DNA of 64,000 nucleotides from Seonamhaeicola sediminis (GCF_004358095.2 NZ_SMZJ02000004.1:287031-351030), one strand, 5' to 3'. Counted from the stretch's first letter, positions 6,802 to 16,898 are shown. Notes: a model not told the origin generated them from the sequence alone. Numbers and translations are program-made.

Positions 6802-9126
6802 ATGTATACCTCTTTAACAAACAGAAGAAGTTTTATTAAAAAAATGGCAGCAGCGGCAGCGATGACTGCAGCGGCAACCATGTTTCCAGGTATTGTTTTT
6901 GCAAAGGAACAAGAGGCTGGAATTCCTAACGGAAATTTAGATTGGAAAAAAGGACCTTGTCGTTTTTGCGGTGTAGGTTGCGGTATTTTGGTTGGTGTTG
7001 AAAATGGTAAAGCTGTAGCTGTAAAAGGTGATCCAAATTCTTCAGTTAATAAAGGATTGCTTTGTGTAAAAGGATATCATCAAACAATGTGTATTCAAGC
7101 TAAAGACAGATTAGAACATGCTTTGGTGAAAAAGAATGGGACTTATATTAAAACACCATTAAATGAGGCTCTGGATTTAGTAGCCAGCAAAATGAAAGAA
7201 ACCATAGAAAAACATGGCAAAGATTCTGTAGCTATGTACACGTCTGGGCAATCTACAATTCCTGAAGGTTATGTAGCGTCAAAATTAATGAAAGGTGCTA
7301 TCGGTACTAATAATTTAGATTGTAATGCCCGTTTATGTATGGCAAGTGCTGTGGCTGGTTTCTTAACAACTTTTGGGGCTGATGAACCTATGGGGTGTTA
7401 TGAAGATTTTGATTATGCCGATTACTACGTGACTTGGGGAAATAATATGGCAGAAATGCATCCGGTATTATTCTCAAGAATGTTAGAGCAAAAAAATAAA
7501 AGAGGCGCTAAAATAATTGACTTTGCAACAAGAACATCTCGTTCTAGTGCAGCTTCTGATAAATCCATTCTTTTCGAACCTCAAACCGATTTAGCAGTTG
7601 GTAATGCTATTTGTTATGAAATAATAAAAAATGGCTGGTTAAATAAATCTTTTGTAGAAAAACACTGTAACTTAAGTAAGGGGCTTACTAATATGGGATA
7701 CGGTTTAGAGGATAATTATAGTTTTACTGACAAGCCAGAAAAAATAAATTTTGAAGAGTATAAGGCATTTTTAGAGGATTATACCCCAGAGAAAGTAGCA
7801 AAAATTTCTAGAGTATCTGTAAAAGATATTAAGTACTTAGCATCAATTTTTGGGGATCCTAACAAAAAAGTAATGTCGCTTTGGTGTATGGGTGTCAACC
7901 AACATACCAGAGGAACATGGATGAATAATATTATTTATAACATCCACTTGTTGACTGGTAAAATTTCACAACCAGGTAATGGTCCTTTTTCTTTAACGGG
8001 ACAACCTTCTGCTTGTGGAACGGCTCGTGAAGTGGGTACTTTTACGCATAAATTACCAAAAGGTGTGGTTATGAATCCTGAGCATAGAGAATTAGCTGCA
8101 AAAATTTGGAAAGTGCCAGTAGAAAGAATTCCTGCTAAACCAACCTATCATACTACTGAAATGTTTAGAGCGGTAGATAGAGGCGATATTAAATTCATTT
8201 GGACTCAGGTAGTCAATCCATTAGTGTCTCTCCCTAGAACCAGTAGATTCCGTCCTGGAATGGAAAAAGACTCTTGCTTTGTGGTTGTTTCGGATGTGTT
8301 CCCAACACCAACAACAGATGTGGCTGATGTAATTTTACCAGCATCATGGCATATTGAAAAATCTGGTTTATATGGAAATTCAGAACGCCGTACACAACAC
8401 TGGGATAAAATGATTGAAGGTCCTGGAGAAACCACACCAGATGCGTGGATGACCATTCAAGTTGCTAAACGTATGGGCTATGGTGATTTGTTTCCTTATT
8501 CTGAGGAAAACCACGTTGAAGAGATATACAACGAATACCGTCAGTTCCATGAAGGTAAAAAACATGGTATGGCTCCATTAGAAGTTCTTAAAAAAGAGTC
8601 TGGAGTAATTTGGCCATATGTAGATGGAAAATCAACACAATGGCGTTTTAATGCCAAGTTTGATCCAGCTTGTAGTAACGGAGAGGATTTTCATTTCTAC
8701 GGAAAACCTGATGGAAAGGCAGTGATCTGGCAGCGTCCTTATGAACCAGCTGCAGAATCACCAGATAATGAGTATCCGTTCTGGCTAAATACAGGTCGTA
8801 TAATAGAACACTGGCATACCGGATCTATGACACGTAGAATCCCTGTTTTGCATAAAGCAATGCCTCATAGTTATGTAGAGTTTCATCCAAAAGATGCTAA
8901 AGCTTTAGGTATAAGAAATGGTGAAAAGGTAAAAGTATCTTCAAGACGAGGGTCTTGTGTGCTACCAGCTTCAATAAACGAAAGAGGCTTGCCAACACAA
9001 GGACAGGTTTTTGTGCCATTCTTTGATGAAAACATGCTAATTAATGATGTGACTTTGGATGCTTTTTGCCCAATTTCAAAAGAACCTGACTTTAAAAAAT
9101 GTGCTGTTAAAATAGAAAAAGCATAG
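6802..9126 (+). CDS. napA: periplasmic nitrate reductase catalytic subunit NapA
   Basis: Reduces nitrate to nitrite in the periplasm with a bis-MGD molybdenum cofactor and one [4Fe-4S] cluster. Residues 8-34 form a Tat signal (NRRSFIKKM then an alanine-rich core). Cluster ligands are C53, C56, C60 and C88. C179 in ARLCMASAVAGF is the expected Mo ligand, followed by DEPMGCYEDFD. The SACGTAREVGTFTHKLP segment separates NapA from formate dehydrogenases and assimilatory NarB/NasA. At 774 residues it is slightly shorter than E. coli NapA. The cofactor genes on the other strand supply its prosthetic group. Confidence 0.95.
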   Translation: MYTSLTNRRSFIKKMAAAAAMTAAATMFPGIVFAKEQEAGIPNGNLDWKKGPCRFCGVGCGILVGVENGKAVAVKGDPNSSVNKGLLCVKGYHQTMCIQAKDRLEHALVKKNGTYIKTPLNEALDLVASKMKETIEKHGKDSVAMYTSGQSTIPEGYVASKLMKGAIGTNNLDCNARLCMASAVAGFLTTFGADEPMGCYEDFDYADYYVTWGNNMAEMHPVLFSRMLEQKNKRGAKIIDFATRTSRSSAASDKSILFEPQTDLAVGNAICYEIIKNGWLNKSFVEKHCNLSKGLTNMGYGLEDNYSFTDKPEKINFEEYKAFLEDYTPEKVAKISRVSVKDIKYLASIFGDPNKKVMSLWCMGVNQHTRGTWMNNIIYNIHLLTGKISQPGNGPFSLTGQPSACGTAREVGTFTHKLPKGVVMNPEHRELAAKIWKVPVERIPAKPTYHTTEMFRAVDRGDIKFIWTQVVNPLVSLPRTSRFRPGMEKDSCFVVVSDVFPTPTTDVADVILPASWHIEKSGLYGNSERRTQHWDKMIEGPGETTPDAWMTIQVAKRMGYGDLFPYSEENHVEEIYNEYRQFHEGKKHGMAPLEVLKKESGVIWPYVDGKSTQWRFNAKFDPACSNGEDFHFYGKPDGKAVIWQRPYEPAAESPDNEYPFWLNTGRIIEHWHTGSMTRRIPVLHKAMPHSYVEFHPKDAKALGIRNGEKVKVSSRRGSCVLPASINERGLPTQGQVFVPFFDENMLINDVTLDAFCPISKEPDFKKCAVKIEKA

Positions 9127-9129
9127 GTT

Positions 9130-9825
9130 ATGAAAAAACGACTGGGTATCATTTCATTATTTATTATTCTATTTATTGCGTTTATCGCTGTTTGGAATTT
9201 TAGCTATCAAATTGGAAAAGAAGAAGCTTATATTCCTTTTGAAAGAAGTACAGAAGTGTCTTCTATTATTCCATCAGAGAAAGGGGTTTTTGAGCGGTCT
9301 GAACATGCGTTGGATTACGCTAATATGCCCGTAGACGAAAATCATCAAAGATCTTTAAAAAATTATTATGATAACAGAGCTTATCACGGGGCACCACCAA
9401 GTATTCCACACCCTATAAAAGATGAAATGACAATTGGGGCAAATACTTGTTTAAAATGCCATGAAAATGGTGGTTTTACTGAAAAATTTAATGCTTACGC
9501 GCCTGTAGTGCCGCATCCAGAATTGGTTAATTGTAGGCAATGTCATGTGCCAACAAATACGAGTGGGGTATTTAAGCCTTTTGAGCATAGAAGTGTTGCT
9601 GCACCCAAAGCAGGAATTAATAATGCCTTGGCTGGAAGCCCACCAATTATTCCGCATCAAATTCAGATGCACGAAAATTGTTTGTCCTGTCACGCAGGGC
9701 CAAGTGCGCCAAAGGAAATAAGAGTTACGCATCCAGAGCGTATTAATTGCAGGCAATGTCACGTTCCAAACAATAAAGAAATGACCGATATAGGAACCTT
9801 TAAAAGAGCAAATAGCAATGAATAA
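9130..9825 (+). CDS. napB: tetraheme NapB-like cytochrome c (two NapB modules)
   Basis: Electron-transfer partner of NapA. One N-terminal membrane segment (residues about 5-24) anchors it. Four CxxCH sites are present: CLKCH, CRQCH, CLSCH and CRQCH. They fall in two similar blocks, each built as PPxIPHxI - CxxCH - PHPE/HPER - NCRQCHVP, which is the arrangement of the classical diheme NapB. The protein (231 residues) therefore looks like a tandem duplication of NapB. It starts three bases after napA and overlaps the next gene by eight bases. Confidence 0.88.
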   Translation: MKKRLGIISLFIILFIAFIAVWNFSYQIGKEEAYIPFERSTEVSSIIPSEKGVFERSEHALDYANMPVDENHQRSLKNYYDNRAYHGAPPSIPHPIKDEMTIGANTCLKCHENGGFTEKFNAYAPVVPHPELVNCRQCHVPTNTSGVFKPFEHRSVAAPKAGINNALAGSPPIIPHQIQMHENCLSCHAGPSAPKEIRVTHPERINCRQCHVPNNKEMTDIGTFKRANSNE

Positions 9826-10441
9826 TTACATTATACATAGAATAGTTTGTATTTCGTTTATATCGCTTTTGTTCTTTTCATGTAAACATGGCGAAGGAGA
9901 ATATCACGGAGTAACGGACAAAATTAAAGCAGAAAGCGAAAATTATCATGGTGTTTCTTTGTCTTCTGAAGCTTATTTGGAAGGTATTGAAACTATTGAG
10001 ATTACAGAGGGAGGGCACACTTTTTTAATTCCAGAAAGAAAGCGTCATATAAAGTCATATGCCTGTACAGAGTGTCATTCCAAGCCATTATCACAATTAC
10101 AAAGTAAGGATGGTAAAAAAGCGCATTGGGATATTAAGTTGCACCATGCCAATGAAAACACCATGAACTGCGCTACATGTCACGATGGAAATGATATGGA
10201 CAACCTTAAGAGTTTAACAGGTAACAGTATCGATTTTAATAACAGTTATAATTTGTGTAACCAGTGTCATACCAAACAATTTGAAGATTGGAAAGGCGGC
10301 GCACATGGGAAACGTATTGGAGGTTGGGCGCCACCAAGAGCATCTATGACTTGTGTGAATTGTCATAATCCGCACAAACCCCATTTTGAGAAGAGATGGC
10401 CGGCACGTTTTAATACACAAAAAATAAAAGAAAGAGAATAA
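9818..10441 (+). CDS. tetraheme cytochrome c lipoprotein of the nap operon
   Basis: A 207-residue secreted protein with a lipoprotein-type signal (LLFFSCKHG) and four CxxCH heme sites: CTECH, CATCH, CNQCH and CVNCH. The heme spacing and many free histidines suggest bis-His ligation. It is not NapC/NirT-like (no N-terminal NapC helix motif seen). Placement between napB and the iron-sulfur subunit suggests that it relays electrons from the quinol dehydrogenase to the NapAB pair at the membrane surface. Its start overlaps napB, indicating coupled translation. Confidence 0.85.
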   Translation: MNNYIIHRIVCISFISLLFFSCKHGEGEYHGVTDKIKAESENYHGVSLSSEAYLEGIETIEITEGGHTFLIPERKRHIKSYACTECHSKPLSQLQSKDGKKAHWDIKLHHANENTMNCATCHDGNDMDNLKSLTGNSIDFNNSYNLCNQCHTKQFEDWKGGAHGKRIGGWAPPRASMTCVNCHNPHKPHFEKRWPARFNTQKIKERE

Positions 10442-10449
10442 GAATAGGT

Positions 10450-11535
10450 ATGAGCAGCAATAACAAAAAATGGTTTTCCTTAAATATTGGCCGTAAGAAC
10501 CAAGAAACTTCCAGTAGTTGCAGTTGTGGAAAGCAATCTGGTGGTTGTGGTGGACATAATCATGAGGAAACTGATAAAATTGAAGAAAGAAAAAACGGTT
10601 TTGAACAGGTATTTGATGTGAAAATGGACCGTCGTTCAGCCTTTAAACAATTAGCAGCGAGTTTAGCTATTGGAGCTGGAGCCGTAAGTACTTCTTGTAG
10701 TATGTTTTCTGGTGATGAAAGCAAGGAAAAAGCCCAAATTGATTGGGAAGAGCAGTTTAAGGGGAACTACAAGTTAATGACAGATGAAGAAAAGCAAGCC
10801 ACTGTAGATAGGTTAGTACGTTCGTATCAATTACGTACCGGAAAGACCATTAATATGTCGGCTAAAAATGCCGAGGAAAATGTCCTGTTCGGTTATGCTT
10901 TCAATATTTCAAAGTGTCAAGGTTATATGGACTGTGTGAGTGCCTGTGTTGAAGAGAACAACCAAGATAGAAACTCACAAATGCAATACATCCGTATTCA
11001 TGAAATGAAAGACGGAAATGGATTTAACTTTAGTGAAGCCGATGATAATTATTACCATGAAGTGCCTGCCGAAGGTCATTTTTATATGGGAACCCAATGT
11101 TTTCATTGTGATAATCCACCTTGTGTAAATGTTTGTCCGGTACAAGCCACATGGAGAGAAGATGATGGGCTGGTTGTGGTTGATTATGATTGGTGTGTGG
11201 GCTGTAGATATTGTATGGCGGCATGCCCTTACGATGGACGACGTTTTAATTGGAGTAAACCTGAAGTACCAGAAGAAGAAATCAATAAAAACCAACACTA
11301 CTTGGGTAACCGCCTTCGTAAAAAAGGTGTTATGGAAAAATGCACCTTCTGTGTGCAACGCTCTAGAGCGGGTAAAAACCCTGCTTGTGTTGAAGCGTGT
11401 CCAACAGGAGCGCGTATTTTTGGAAATCTACTAGACCCAAACAGTACCATTAGATGGGTACTGGAGAACAAGAAAGTATTTAGGCTAAAAGAAGACCTAG
11501 GAACAGAACCTAAGTTTTGGTATTTTATGGACTAA
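10450..11535 (+). CDS. NrfC/DmsB-type ferredoxin subunit with Tat-like lipoprotein signal
   Basis: A 361-residue protein carrying cysteine clusters for four [4Fe-4S] centres: CQGYMDCVSAC, CFHCDNPPCVNVCP, CVGCRYCMAACP and CTFCVQRSR...CVEACP. This is the NrfC/PsrB/DmsB electron-wire fold. Around residue 60 there is MDRRSAFKQLAASLAIGAGA then a Cys, which resembles a Tat signal with lipobox, but it is preceded by some 55 residues containing a Cys/Gly-rich stretch (SCSCGKQSGGCGG). Such 'TAT-variant' N-termini occur in Bacteroidota. It pairs with the NrfD-like gene 15 bases downstream. Confidence 0.88.
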   Translation: MSSNNKKWFSLNIGRKNQETSSSCSCGKQSGGCGGHNHEETDKIEERKNGFEQVFDVKMDRRSAFKQLAASLAIGAGAVSTSCSMFSGDESKEKAQIDWEEQFKGNYKLMTDEEKQATVDRLVRSYQLRTGKTINMSAKNAEENVLFGYAFNISKCQGYMDCVSACVEENNQDRNSQMQYIRIHEMKDGNGFNFSEADDNYYHEVPAEGHFYMGTQCFHCDNPPCVNVCPVQATWREDDGLVVVDYDWCVGCRYCMAACPYDGRRFNWSKPEVPEEEINKNQHYLGNRLRKKGVMEKCTFCVQRSRAGKNPACVEACPTGARIFGNLLDPNSTIRWVLENKKVFRLKEDLGTEPKFWYFMD

Positions 11536-11550
11536 TAATGAGTTAATTAC

Positions 11551-12768
11551 ATGAGACAAATTAAAGTTTTTAAAAGTTTAGTAAGAGATAGTTTAGATAC
11601 TATAACGCGCGGTTCTAAGAAGTATCATTTATGGATGGCGGCTTTAACCTTTATGATGTTGGTTGGGATGTATTGTTATTCTATTCAGCTCAAAGAAGGA
11701 TTGAGTGTAACAGGAATGACAGATAGGGTTAGCTGGGGATTATATATTTCAAATTTCACTTTTCTGGTGGGGGTTGCGGCTGCAGCTGTTATGTTGGTAA
11801 TGCCAACGTATGTATTAAAAGATATCGATTTTAAACAAGCTGTATTAATTGGAGAAGGTGTTGCTGTAGCAGCACTTGTTATGTGTTTAGCCTTTGTAAT
11901 AGCAGATATGGGAGGACCCTCGGTTCTTTGGCACATGATTCCAGGAATTGGTGTATTTAATTTTCCCAACTCTATGTTAACCTGGGATGTCTTAGTTCTT
12001 AATGGATATCTGTTTTTAAATATTACTATACCTTTTTATATCTTGTTTAGACACTATCAAGGCAAAGAATCTAAGAAAAGTGTTTATATTCCAGGTGCCT
12101 TTTTATCAGTTTTTTGGGCCGTGGCCATTCATTTGGTAACTGCATTTTTGTATCAAGGTTTACAGGCTAGACCGTTTTGGAACAATGCTTTATTAGGACC
12201 TAGGTTTTTAGCTTCTGCCTTTGCAGCAGGACCAGCGCTTATAATTTTGGTTTTGGCAGTTATTAGAACATATACTTCTTTTAAAATTGAAAATAAGACT
12301 ATTAAAAAGATAGCTATGGTGGTTACAGTAGCAGCTCAGATTAATTTGATTATGCTTATTTCTGAGTTGTTCAAGGAGTTTTATGCACCTACACACCACA
12401 GTGAAAGTGCCTATTATCTTTTCTTTGGTTTACATGGGAAAGATGCATTGTTGCCCTGGATTTGGACGGCCATACCATTGAACGTTTTAGCTACTGTAAT
12501 GTTGACTTTCCATAAGCTCAGGAACAATTTTAAAGTCCTATACTTTGCTTGTTTTATATTGTTCATTGCTATTTGGATTGAAAAAGGCTTTGGTTTAATT
12601 GTTCCTGGTTTTATTCCCGGACCTTATGGTAAAATAGCCGAATATATGCCCACTGGAATTGAAATAGGTGTTACGCTTGGTATTTGGGCTTTAGGAGCTT
12701 TTGTATTTACTATTCTAGCTAAAACAGCAATAGGTATTGAAATAGGAAAACTACGTTACAAGAAGTAG
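11551..12768 (+). CDS. nrfD: NrfD/PsrC-family membrane quinol-interacting subunit
   Basis: A 405-residue polytopic membrane protein with roughly nine to ten hydrophobic helices. The SWGLYISNFTFLVGVAAAAVM opening of the helical core and WPxxPN-like turns (PNSMLTWDVLVLNGY) match NrfD/PsrC/HybB-type subunits, which take electrons from menaquinol and pass them to the partner ferredoxin subunit. It ends the nap operon and replaces NapC, NapG and NapH, none of which is present. Confidence 0.88.
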   Translation: MRQIKVFKSLVRDSLDTITRGSKKYHLWMAALTFMMLVGMYCYSIQLKEGLSVTGMTDRVSWGLYISNFTFLVGVAAAAVMLVMPTYVLKDIDFKQAVLIGEGVAVAALVMCLAFVIADMGGPSVLWHMIPGIGVFNFPNSMLTWDVLVLNGYLFLNITIPFYILFRHYQGKESKKSVYIPGAFLSVFWAVAIHLVTAFLYQGLQARPFWNNALLGPRFLASAFAAGPALIILVLAVIRTYTSFKIENKTIKKIAMVVTVAAQINLIMLISELFKEFYAPTHHSESAYYLFFGLHGKDALLPWIWTAIPLNVLATVMLTFHKLRNNFKVLYFACFILFIAIWIEKGFGLIVPGFIPGPYGKIAEYMPTGIEIGVTLGIWALGAFVFTILAKTAIGIEIGKLRYKK

Positions 12769-12819
12769 TTAATTGGTTTTACCTCACAAAAAGTAATCAA
12801 GTTTAAATCGTAGGGTAGT

Positions 12820-15800
12820 CTATCTCAAAATGGTTATGTATCCAGAGTGTGACCTATTGGTACCATCATTTAGTTGAAAGTAGTAATAATAGTTTCCAGA
12901 TGGGAGAGGTTTTCCTTTATGCATTCCGTTCCAAGTGTTGTTATAACCCGTAGTACGGTAAACCATATTTCCCCATCGGTTGTATATTGTTAGCGTATTG
13001 TTAGAAAATTTTTCGATATTTTTTATGAAAAAGGTATCGTTACGACCATCACCATTTGGTGTCATGGTGTTAGCGAAAAATGGCATACAACGATTGTTTG
13101 TATCCGTATCGTCATTGTCCATCCTAATTTGAAATGTGCTTAATTCGAAGCACCTACTGTCCGTGATGTGTTCTGAACGTACATATAAAAGTATATCGAG
13201 ACCAGCGTTAAGATTTAATTCTGTTATTTTATTAGTACCTAGAACGGCATCATTCTCAAAAAGATGATAACTTAATTTGATATTCGATTGGTCTATACCA
13301 TCAAAAATCTTCGCATTTAGTTGAGACAAATCATATTCAGTATTGCTTTGATTAAAAGAACACAGGTGAATATTTTCAATAAGATTAACTGTTGGTGTAT
13401 TTAATATATTAAGTGAAAACATAAATACTTCAACACAACCATTTTGATTAGCAATTCTGGCATAAATTTTTTGAGAACTTGAAAAGCTTGTAAATTCTAA
13501 AGGTAGTGGCCGTAGACCATTGAAAGCCTCGGGAGCGTTTAAGTGAAAACTAACTGATGGTAATTCGATATTGTTGTTTGCCAAACCTCTTAAAATAAAA
13601 TCTTTTTGAGCAGCTAAATCAAATATTGGTGTATTGGTTGCACTCGGGTTTCTACATAATATCATATCTTGAGGTATGTTATAACCAGTAAGGCCATTTC
13701 CTGTGGTAAAAGATTTTGATATGCTAAAATCCTTGAGTCCATCATTTACAGTAAGTGTAACATTGTAGGTTTTGTTTAAATCATATCGATGTGTTGGGTT
13801 TTTTTCAGTACTGAAAGGGCTGCTATCTCCGAAATCCCATGTATAAGTTAATTCATCACAGCTATTGGTAAAGTTTGTAAAGCTAACAATGTCACACTTT
13901 ATATCTAATTCAAAATCTGGTATCGTCTCTGTTGTAGTTACCGAAATTTCTTTAGTTTGTGATAAGCTTTCAGTTCCGTCAAGAATTGTTAGAGACACTT
14001 CGTAAGTCCCAGGAGTAGTATAAATATGCTTAGGGTTTTCTTGATTACTGGTAGGGCTGCCATCTCCGAAATCCCAGATATAGGTTGTTTTAGTTGAGCA
14101 CTGAACGGACAAGTCCTCAAAAGTTACATCAAGACAATTAATTCTATAGTTAAAGTCTACATTGGTCTCTAAATCAATACGAACGATTCTACTGAAAGTT
14201 GAAATAATTACTCCTGGCTCATTTATATTTGTAATGGTAAGGGTAATATCATAAGTTCCAGACTTAGAGTATATGTGTGTTAATGAAGGCTCGTTATTAG
14301 AGGTCGTAATGTTTGGACTGCCATCACCAAAGTTCCAACTGTAAACTAAAGGTGTGAATTCAGATATTGAATTACTGCAAATATTACTGGAATTTACAAT
14401 AGAAATAGTTTCACAATCTAATTTCGAAGTAGAGAAATCTGCTAAAATAAAAGTGTTGTACTCTACAGATTTTGTTATTATTGCGTTACTATCTGCTGAT
14501 GTTACTGTTAATGTGATTATATAGGTTGTGTTTTCGTTAGTAGTGGGAAATGTATGCAAAGGATTAGTTTCTGAGCTTTTGGTACCATCTCCAAAGTCCC
14601 AATTATAAGTAAGTCCTCCTTTACAGTAACCTGAAAGATTTTTAAGTTGTATTGTATTGCATATGTTTTCTGTTCCCTCGGTTAGAGTTTCAATTTCAAA
14701 ATCTGCTTTGGGAAATGGAGGGTCGTCAGAATTTATTACGTTTACTTTAAGAGTGGTAGATAAACCCTCACATCCATTTTTATTTCTAGCAATGATTGTA
14801 TACGTTGTATTTTTTATTGGACTTAATACCGCAGAGGCACCAATGGGAGCAACATCAATGTATTCTCCTGGGTTTGTGGGGTCTGGCCTTGTAAAACGAA
14901 AATCTCCTACATTTACCCCTTTGGGTTGAACAAAAACACTGCCGCCCAAGCAAATCTCTTCATCTGGTAAGGCATCTATTCTAGCTGTAGATTTTGGTGC
15001 TAAATTAGTATAAATGGTCTTAGAGCAATCTGTGTTTGAGATAAGTGTAACACTGTAATTTTCTCCATATTGAGCGTTCTCAATTGTTATACTGGGGGTG
15101 GTTTCTCCGGTAGACCATAAATATTCAGAAAACCCTTCAGGTGCATGTAATGTAGCGGTATCACCATTATTACATAAGTTTTCAACGTTTATTTTTAAAG
15201 CACCTAAGGACGCATCTACATAGGCATAGGCACCATGTGCACCAAGAGAACAATCTAATATCATAAATTCAATGGTAATGTCTTCACCTATATAAGGTGT
15301 TAAGTCTGCACCGCTGGTTGTCCATGGTAGTATTTGATAATCCCCTTCACAATAGATGAAACCGTTATTGTCTGCATCGGGGCCTGCAGATACCTCAAAC
15401 TCTCCACAAGTTGCTAAATTTCCCATAGAGTCTTTAATATTGACAACAAACTTAGGTTGTTCCTCTGCACCATGTCCTGGATCCTCCAATACAATAGCAT
15501 AGCTATAGTTTAGAAATGTAGCGTTTTCGGTAACGGTGAACGTGCTACTAATTTTAGCCACATTATTACCGCCTTTTCTATCACCTAAACGTGCAGAGAA
15601 CCTACCAGCGGGAAATGTGGTTGGTAAATCAACTGGTATAGGTAAACAGTCTAATCCAAGGTGGTCTTTAGGAGTGCTAGAAGGACTCATTAGTTTTATT
15701 TGAAGGCCTAAGTTGTCAGCAGGTCTTGGGTTCCAAATTATTTCATTGTCTACCCTAACCCCTGTATCTAAAATCCAATGGCCAAAATTACCAAATTCAA

Positions 15801-15885
15801 AATCCAATCTTGGTTGGGCAAGAGTTTCTTGTGTCCCAAAAAAATAAGGAAGGCATAATATCATTATTTTTAGTAGCTTCTTCAT
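12820..15885 (-). CDS. secreted PKD-repeat protein with T9SS type B sorting domain
   Basis: A large surface or secreted protein. I use the ATG at 15885 (MKKLLKIMILCLPYFF), which gives a signal peptide; the stop of the upstream gene overlaps it as TAATG. Four PKD-type repeats carry WDFGDG or WNFGDG motifs between residues about 420 and 730. The last 85 residues (NTMTPNGDGRNDTFFI, IYNRWGNMVYRT, GNYYYYFQLNDG) form the type B C-terminal domain recognised by the type IX secretion system. Ligand unknown; PKD repeats are often adhesive. The adjacent PorP/SprF gene is its likely secretion or attachment partner. Confidence 0.88.
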   Translation of the reverse strand: MKKLLKIMILCLPYFFGTQETLAQPRLDFEFGNFGHWILDTGVRVDNEIIWNPRPADNLGLQIKLMSPSSTPKDHLGLDCLPIPVDLPTTFPAGRFSARLGDRKGGNNVAKISSTFTVTENATFLNYSYAIVLEDPGHGAEEQPKFVVNIKDSMGNLATCGEFEVSAGPDADNNGFIYCEGDYQILPWTTSGADLTPYIGEDITIEFMILDCSLGAHGAYAYVDASLGALKINVENLCNNGDTATLHAPEGFSEYLWSTGETTPSITIENAQYGENYSVTLISNTDCSKTIYTNLAPKSTARIDALPDEEICLGGSVFVQPKGVNVGDFRFTRPDPTNPGEYIDVAPIGASAVLSPIKNTTYTIIARNKNGCEGLSTTLKVNVINSDDPPFPKADFEIETLTEGTENICNTIQLKNLSGYCKGGLTYNWDFGDGTKSSETNPLHTFPTTNENTTYIITLTVTSADSNAIITKSVEYNTFILADFSTSKLDCETISIVNSSNICSNSISEFTPLVYSWNFGDGSPNITTSNNEPSLTHIYSKSGTYDITLTITNINEPGVIISTFSRIVRIDLETNVDFNYRINCLDVTFEDLSVQCSTKTTYIWDFGDGSPTSNQENPKHIYTTPGTYEVSLTILDGTESLSQTKEISVTTTETIPDFELDIKCDIVSFTNFTNSCDELTYTWDFGDSSPFSTEKNPTHRYDLNKTYNVTLTVNDGLKDFSISKSFTTGNGLTGYNIPQDMILCRNPSATNTPIFDLAAQKDFILRGLANNNIELPSVSFHLNAPEAFNGLRPLPLEFTSFSSSQKIYARIANQNGCVEVFMFSLNILNTPTVNLIENIHLCSFNQSNTEYDLSQLNAKIFDGIDQSNIKLSYHLFENDAVLGTNKITELNLNAGLDILLYVRSEHITDSRCFELSTFQIRMDNDDTDTNNRCMPFFANTMTPNGDGRNDTFFIKNIEKFSNNTLTIYNRWGNMVYRTTGYNNTWNGMHKGKPLPSGNYYYYFQLNDGTNRSHSGYITILR

Positions 15886-16898
15886 TATAAGGAATATTGT
15901 GGGCAAGCACAAAGTAATTTTCTTGGGTTAAACCGGTATCCAATAATTATTTCGTGAGAGCCAGACTGTTGTGTGCTAAAATCCGCGGTAATCCAGTCGT
16001 AAGAATAGCTTAAAAGTAGGTTTTCTGTAAGGCGTAAACCCAAAAAGCCTATAATGGCTTCCTCGTTACGATAAGCTAAACCTCCCCAGAACTTATCATT
16101 GTAAACTGTTTTAATACCAGCATCCCATTGTATTGGCGAGTTTTTTACCGTTTTTAATAAAGAGAAAGGTACAACTGTGAGAGCATCGTTAATTGATATT
16201 CTACTACCCAGAAGTAAATTATAACTAGGTAATAAAGATTCTTCAGTTGACGCATCTGAAAATCGAATTTCTTTGTTCAAAATTTTATTTGCTGCAATAC
16301 CTAAAAAAAGATACTTCGAGTAGGCATATAGACCAAAACTTAAATCAAAGTTTAATTCTGAAACATTTTGAACAAGAGGGTCGATGGGGTTGTCCAACAA
16401 AACAACTTTTCTATCGTCGAATCTAAATTGAGAAACACCAGCAAATGTCCCAAAGGATAAAAACCATTCTTCTGAGACCTTAAGATGATAAGCATAGCTT
16501 CCATAGAGTCCATTTTGAGAAAGTGGTCCGTTAGTATCCGTGTAAAGAAAAACACCCAAACCATGATGTGTGGTACCTTCGTTAGGTAAATAACTTGCTC
16601 TAGAACGATACAGAGAACTATTAATACTAAACGTAGATGTTCTAGGGGCACCATCAAAACCTAACCATTGGTTTCTATGAGAGGCATTTATATCTATATA
16701 ATTCTCAACTCCTGTCATTGCTGGATTTATAACAAACGGATTCTGTAAATATTGAGAAAATTGAGGGGTTTGTTGTGAATATGTTGATATATAGTGTAAT
16801 GTAAAAAAAATAAAGAGGTGATTCTTGAACAAAAATCTCTTAATTTTTCTTATGATTAATTTGTTAAGTAGGTGTGGTATAAAAAAATGACCGTACAT
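15885..16898 (-). CDS. PorP/SprF-family outer-membrane protein
   Basis: A 337-residue predicted beta-barrel with a signal peptide and the family opening QFSQYLQNPFVINPAMTGVE...HRNQW. PorP/SprF proteins attach specific type B T9SS substrates to the cell surface. The pairing with a type B substrate gene directly downstream (TAATG overlap) supports this. The N-terminal 25 residues before the hydrophobic stretch are unusually long and basic; the true start may be an internal non-ATG codon. Confidence 0.85.
   Translation of the reverse strand: MYGHFFIPHLLNKLIIRKIKRFLFKNHLFIFFTLHYISTYSQQTPQFSQYLQNPFVINPAMTGVENYIDINASHRNQWLGFDGAPRTSTFSINSSLYRSRASYLPNEGTTHHGLGVFLYTDTNGPLSQNGLYGSYAYHLKVSEEWFLSFGTFAGVSQFRFDDRKVVLLDNPIDPLVQNVSELNFDLSFGLYAYSKYLFLGIAANKILNKEIRFSDASTEESLLPSYNLLLGSRISINDALTVVPFSLLKTVKNSPIQWDAGIKTVYNDKFWGGLAYRNEEAIIGFLGLRLTENLLLSYSYDWITADFSTQQSGSHEIIIGYRFNPRKLLCACPQYSL

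Noticed and set aside
6802-9126. Assimilatory nitrate reductase or formate dehydrogenase
   Set aside because: The Tat signal, the NapA-specific ACGTAREVGTF segment and the NapB-like gene next to it point to NapA.
13700-14680. Tandem DNA repeat
   Set aside because: The similar segments are PKD protein repeats of one gene; the DNA itself has diverged and is not a recent tandem array.
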